NCBI GenBank assembly: GCA_018389105.1
Contig: JACATO010000591.1
Span: 544,501 to 608,500 of the forward strand
Length of the DNA stretch: 64,000 nucleotides
Reading direction: 5' to 3'
Origin: Nautilus pompilius
Taxonomy: Eukaryota > Mollusca > Cephalopoda > Nautilida > Nautilidae
The translations under genes were made by a program, and so were the position numbers. The notes under the pieces were generated by a model. The model saw only the letters and a program-made list of their open reading frames with translations, was not told the DNA's origin and did not search any database. Of the stretch, positions 60,724 to 64,000 are shown piece after piece. Each line of letters opens with the position of its first letter. Within the stretch, counting starts at the first letter, position 1.

Positions 60724-62332
60724 TACAGACTCATCAGATTAGAGTTAATGCTTTTGTTTGCATACCTGATCTGTGTGTTGTACACTTCTCTTGATTACAT
60801 GACTAGGGAGCACGTGCTGACATACTGAGAGGGTCGCTCTACCACTTGCCAGCTTGGTTGTCACTATCAAAAGTTCCCACTAGAACTCTTCATTTTTAGA
60901 TGTCTGCCCAGATACTTGTTTTGAAATGATCTGTGAAACCAGATAAAACTACTTGTGAAAAAATCATTGTAGTTTTAAGTGTCTCCAGGTTTAAAAAAAA
61001 AAAAAAATGTCTGTCTATATGTTTATTAAGTGGAAGGCTGACATGATGGTATTTATAGTAGCATTAATGGGATTTTATTCCATGACAGCTCTTTGAATTT
61101 TTACTTAAGTGTAGGAGAAGCTCTGTAAGTCATCCATAAACATTCTTATGCTTAATACTTCATTTTATTTAAAAAGAATAATTTTTTAATACCCAATATT
61201 GAAAGTCTGTAAAAATGTTTTTTTTATTCTAGTATTTCATGCACAGAATTACTATAAATGCTTAAGAAATAAAAATATAAATTGAAATTAAATCTTACTA
61301 GCTAACACTTTTCTGTTTTTCATTTTAAAATATATTTTTCAGTTATGTCATTATTCTGTATAATTTACTGTGATGAGATGGAATGATATTTCCATTACCT
61401 GTTTATTTGTCTTATAAAGTAGTATGTTGAATTTTGACATTTTAGTCACTTGGGTTGGAGTTAGAAATGTTTCTTTGAACATAAGGGAGCAAACAAAGAA
61501 TGATAGTTTTTTTTTGTTTCGACATTGTATAAAAACTTGTTTCATTCATGACAGGACGAATGTGGAATTTTATATGAGAGAGATACTGGAACATAAAAAA
61601 TCAAAGTTTATTTCTACTAGTTTGCAATGATTTTTCAAAAAATCTTGCATTATTTAATTTGTAATTAATGCAATTTCATTTTTAAAAATCTGTTTAACTC
61701 ATCATTTAAAAAAAATTAATGTCGCTAAGCATCATATAAGAAATATTGTAACTTAAGTCATTTGCATGCTACTAAATTGCTTTGAGTTATTAGAGTATTT
61801 ATATTCTGTTTATACTATTAAAAATAACTTTGCCTCATGCTTTATGTAAGTATACTTTTTTGGGGGAGTCCATTCTAGCTAGATGTTAGTGGAAATAAGG
61901 AGTGCTTGGCTCTGGTTTAATTTCATTACACACTATTGACTAATTTGAATATTTTGTCTGGAGCCACAAAGCAAAATTCCAGTTTTAACTTAGCCACAGT
62001 GAGCCCCAGTTATGGATGACATGTAACTTACAAAGAATCCTTTGAACAAAAAATGTCATTAATTTAAAAGTTTAATATTTCTTTGATAATGCCAACATGA
62101 AAATAATGTTGTTTTTTTTAATTTACTTTGTTATTTTTATTTTATTTAGCTTGTATCAAGTTTCAAAGTAGATAAAAACCTCCTTCCACCCAAAAAACTT
62201 TTTGGAAACCAATCTGAATCTTTTATCAAGAGACGGCAAAATGATCTTGAATTATATCTACAAACCATCCTATATTACCTAGCTCAAAGAGTGCCTCCTG
62301 TCTTTGCATATTTCTTGGATTTCCACAAATAT
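56706..62332 (+). CDS. NISCH: nischarin (IRAS) homolog, 5' part, PX domain
   Basis: Nischarin is an endosome-associated scaffold with an N-terminal PX domain followed by leucine-rich repeats. In mammals it binds phosphoinositides and integrin alpha-5 and restrains PAK/Rac signalling. Three exons (56706-56792, 58692-58775, 62150-62332) give 118 residues in one frame. The sequence runs from [18 protein letters not shown] through the PX core [13 protein letters not shown] (the RYSDF basic motif that contacts PI3P) and the [15 protein letters not shown] loop to the helical YFLDFHKY end. Vertebrate nischarin shares [10 protein letters not shown] and KNLLPPKK. The LRR and C-terminal parts lie beyond the window. 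Confidence 0.92.
58203..58250. repeat. (CT)n microsatellite, interrupted
   Basis: Two CT runs are separated by a short TTAATGTCTCCCC-like interruption, in nischarin intron 1. Confidence 0.85.
58692..58775 (+). CDS. NISCH: NISCH exon 2
   Basis: It encodes [20 protein letters not shown] and DFYELHDK, the first half of the PX domain. The acceptor is tttctag, the donor gtaatt. Confidence 0.95.
58776..62149. other. NISCH intron 2
   Basis: A+T-rich 3.4 kb intron with an (ATT)n run (about 60691-60723). The stretch 60840-60960 contains CCCACTAGAACTCTTCATTT and TTTTAGATGTCTGCCC, which match the SINE body and suggest a truncated copy. Nothing else is recognised. Confidence 0.5.
60691..60723. repeat. 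(ATT)n microsatellite
   Basis: About eleven ATT units lie in nischarin intron 2. Confidence 0.9.
62150..62332 (+). CDS. NISCH: NISCH exon 3
   Basis: It encodes 61 residues from [19 protein letters not shown] to [14 protein letters not shown], the PX proline loop and C-terminal helices. The acceptor is atttag, the donor gtaagt. I could not find the following exon before position 64000. Confidence 0.95.
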
Positions 62333-64000
62333 GTAAGTAAATATTTAATTTGCAAAATTTTATTTACTTTTTTCTTTGTAGGATCTCTTATTATAGTGAA
62401 ATGTATATCTAAAAGCTTAAACACAGTAGCGTATTCCAATTAGAATCATGCAGTCTTATTGTGGAATACATTGTGCTCAGTGACTGATAATGGATCACAA
62501 ATGTCACTCTTAAAAATTGATTTTATAACTTCATCTGTTAAATATATCCTGATCAAACAATGTGTAAGCATATAATAAGATGTTTTACTAACCTTAACAT
62601 TATGATGATAAAGGAATATACTGTGCCATTTTTAAAAACCTGATTAGGATTTTACAGTTATGCTTGAGATAAAACTAACTTTATGTTCAGGAGAGCTCGT
62701 TAATTTAAAATGGGATAATAAAAAAACTACTGACTAAACTTAAACAGATGCTCTTGGGAACTTAAAAAAAATCTCATACCAATTGAGTAAACAATGATTG
62801 AGAGATGTAAAAAGTAAAAGAAATGAGTTTAGATTATAATGTAAATAAGACTTAGAAAATCTTATTTGCTACTTTTGGAAAGAGACAGTCTTTTTTACAT
62901 TTTGTTTAAGTAAAGAAGGATAGTTGTTGACATTGGATTTGTTACTTGATTGATTGCATTACTTTGAGGCTTTGTTTTTTCAACAAGCCATTAGGGCAGA
63001 GCCAGAGAGGGCCCTAAACATAGTTGATAACACCCTGTGTGACTGACAGTTAGGTGTGTTAGATGGTACAAAGGTAACCTGTTAGGCTGTTTCAGTGGCC
63101 ACTGCTATGAGATTTAATTCAAGTTGAAAATGAAATTCCTATATTTTGCAAACTTACTGTATTGCTGATTTATTTGCATATTTATTGTAAATTGAAAGCA
63201 GCATAATTTACCATTGTTCTTGAAAATGGTTAAACAGATCTGTGAAATGCAAAATTGATTTTGTCAAATGTGGAAAAAGTGGTAAAAAGGCTAATGGCTG
63301 AGTTTACAGTTTCCTTGACATTTAGATGTGGCTGTCCTGTGTGTGACACTCTTTTTGAAGCAGTCTCTGCAATAGACTTGGCAACATTAAATTTTTTTCC
63401 AACCCTCATTGGTAGTATGCAGCACCTCTTGCTTGACATTCTTTCTGTGGCAGCAGGTGTAATTTGAAAGTTTATGTAGGTCTGGTCTCCAATTTTTTTT
63501 CAAAATGAAATTCCAGAATGATAAAAATTTAACGCTTTTGGAACATCTTTTAAAAACTGAATTGTGCACCTAATCACTTTGCTTTTAGCTGTCACGACAG
63601 TAAATTAGTAGGTAAAATACAACGAACATTTTTTTCACAAGGAGAGTTTATATATATTGTAGTCCAGACTGCTACTTGAGATAACCTAAACTGCAAGAGA
63701 GAGAACAATAGGCATCTCTGCCAGGTGTTACATTAGACAGGTGCAAACAATGATAACCTTTTTATGCTGGTGCAAACTATAGTAATAATTCTTGCTACGA
63801 GTCAGATTTAATAGTTCAGGTTTAACAATCAAATTAATATTGGTATCATTTGTGAACTTAATAGGCAAAGATGATGATTCAATCTGTAGCAACGATAGGC
63901 ATTTTCAACCAAGCAACACCTGGCAGAAATTGTTCTCTCTCTCTCTCTCTCAAAAACCAGTTGCTGTTTTGCCTGGACCACACAGCAAATGCAGCTTATA
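62333..64000. other. NISCH intron 3, to window end
   Basis: A+T-rich sequence with a (CT)n run near 63933-63951. The next expected nischarin residues (the segment after the PX domain) were not found, so the intron runs past the window. Confidence 0.55.

Overview
This is a piece of animal nuclear DNA. It is A+T-rich, its coding sequence is split into short spliced exons, and its introns are long and full of transposon remains. It carries one complete gene and the start of a second, both on the + strand and arranged head to tail. Protein similarity (recalled, not searched) identifies them as IFT122, the intraflagellar-transport A subunit, and nischarin (NISCH/IRAS). The organism cannot be named from sequence alone. 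Long introns, a retained U12-type intron, tRNA-derived SINEs and several mariner subfamilies point to an invertebrate bilaterian with a large genome, such as a chelicerate or a mollusc. That is inference.

Layout. 1-870 is non-genic flank. 874-1290 is a GC-rich four-copy tandem repeat next to a CpG-rich putative IFT122 promoter (about 1290-1770). IFT122 runs from 1641 to 50682 in 28 coding exons. Joined, they give an open frame of about 1190 codons with every splice phase agreeing. Its intron content: a deleted mariner in intron 6; a decayed hAT-like (DUF4371/ZMYM-type) transposase and a full-length cecropia-type mariner in intron 11; a short inverted-repeat mariner derivative in intron 13; a 2.5 kb Tigger in intron 19; a second cecropia-type mariner in intron 24; and SINE copies throughout. 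A fifth mariner with long inverted repeats (50990-52326) begins about 300 bp after the IFT122 stop. After about 3.4 kb with nothing recognisable, a second CpG-rich region (about 55760-57330) holds the first coding exon of nischarin. Two further exons (58692-58775, 62150-62332) complete most of its PX domain, and the gene continues past the window.

Gene function. IFT122 is a core scaffold of the IFT-A complex (retrograde ciliary transport and entry of membrane cargo). A perfect RFX X-box match lies in its first intron, as expected for a ciliary gene. Nischarin is a PX/LRR endosomal scaffold. The two genes have no evident functional link beyond adjacency.

Most notable. Intron 22 has diagnostic U12 splice signals. 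Intron 18 appears to be GC-AG. Intron 25 has U12-like signals but no AG where one is expected, leaving an exon boundary unresolved. I found no prokaryotic-style system, CRISPR array, RNA gene or clearly new molecular machinery.
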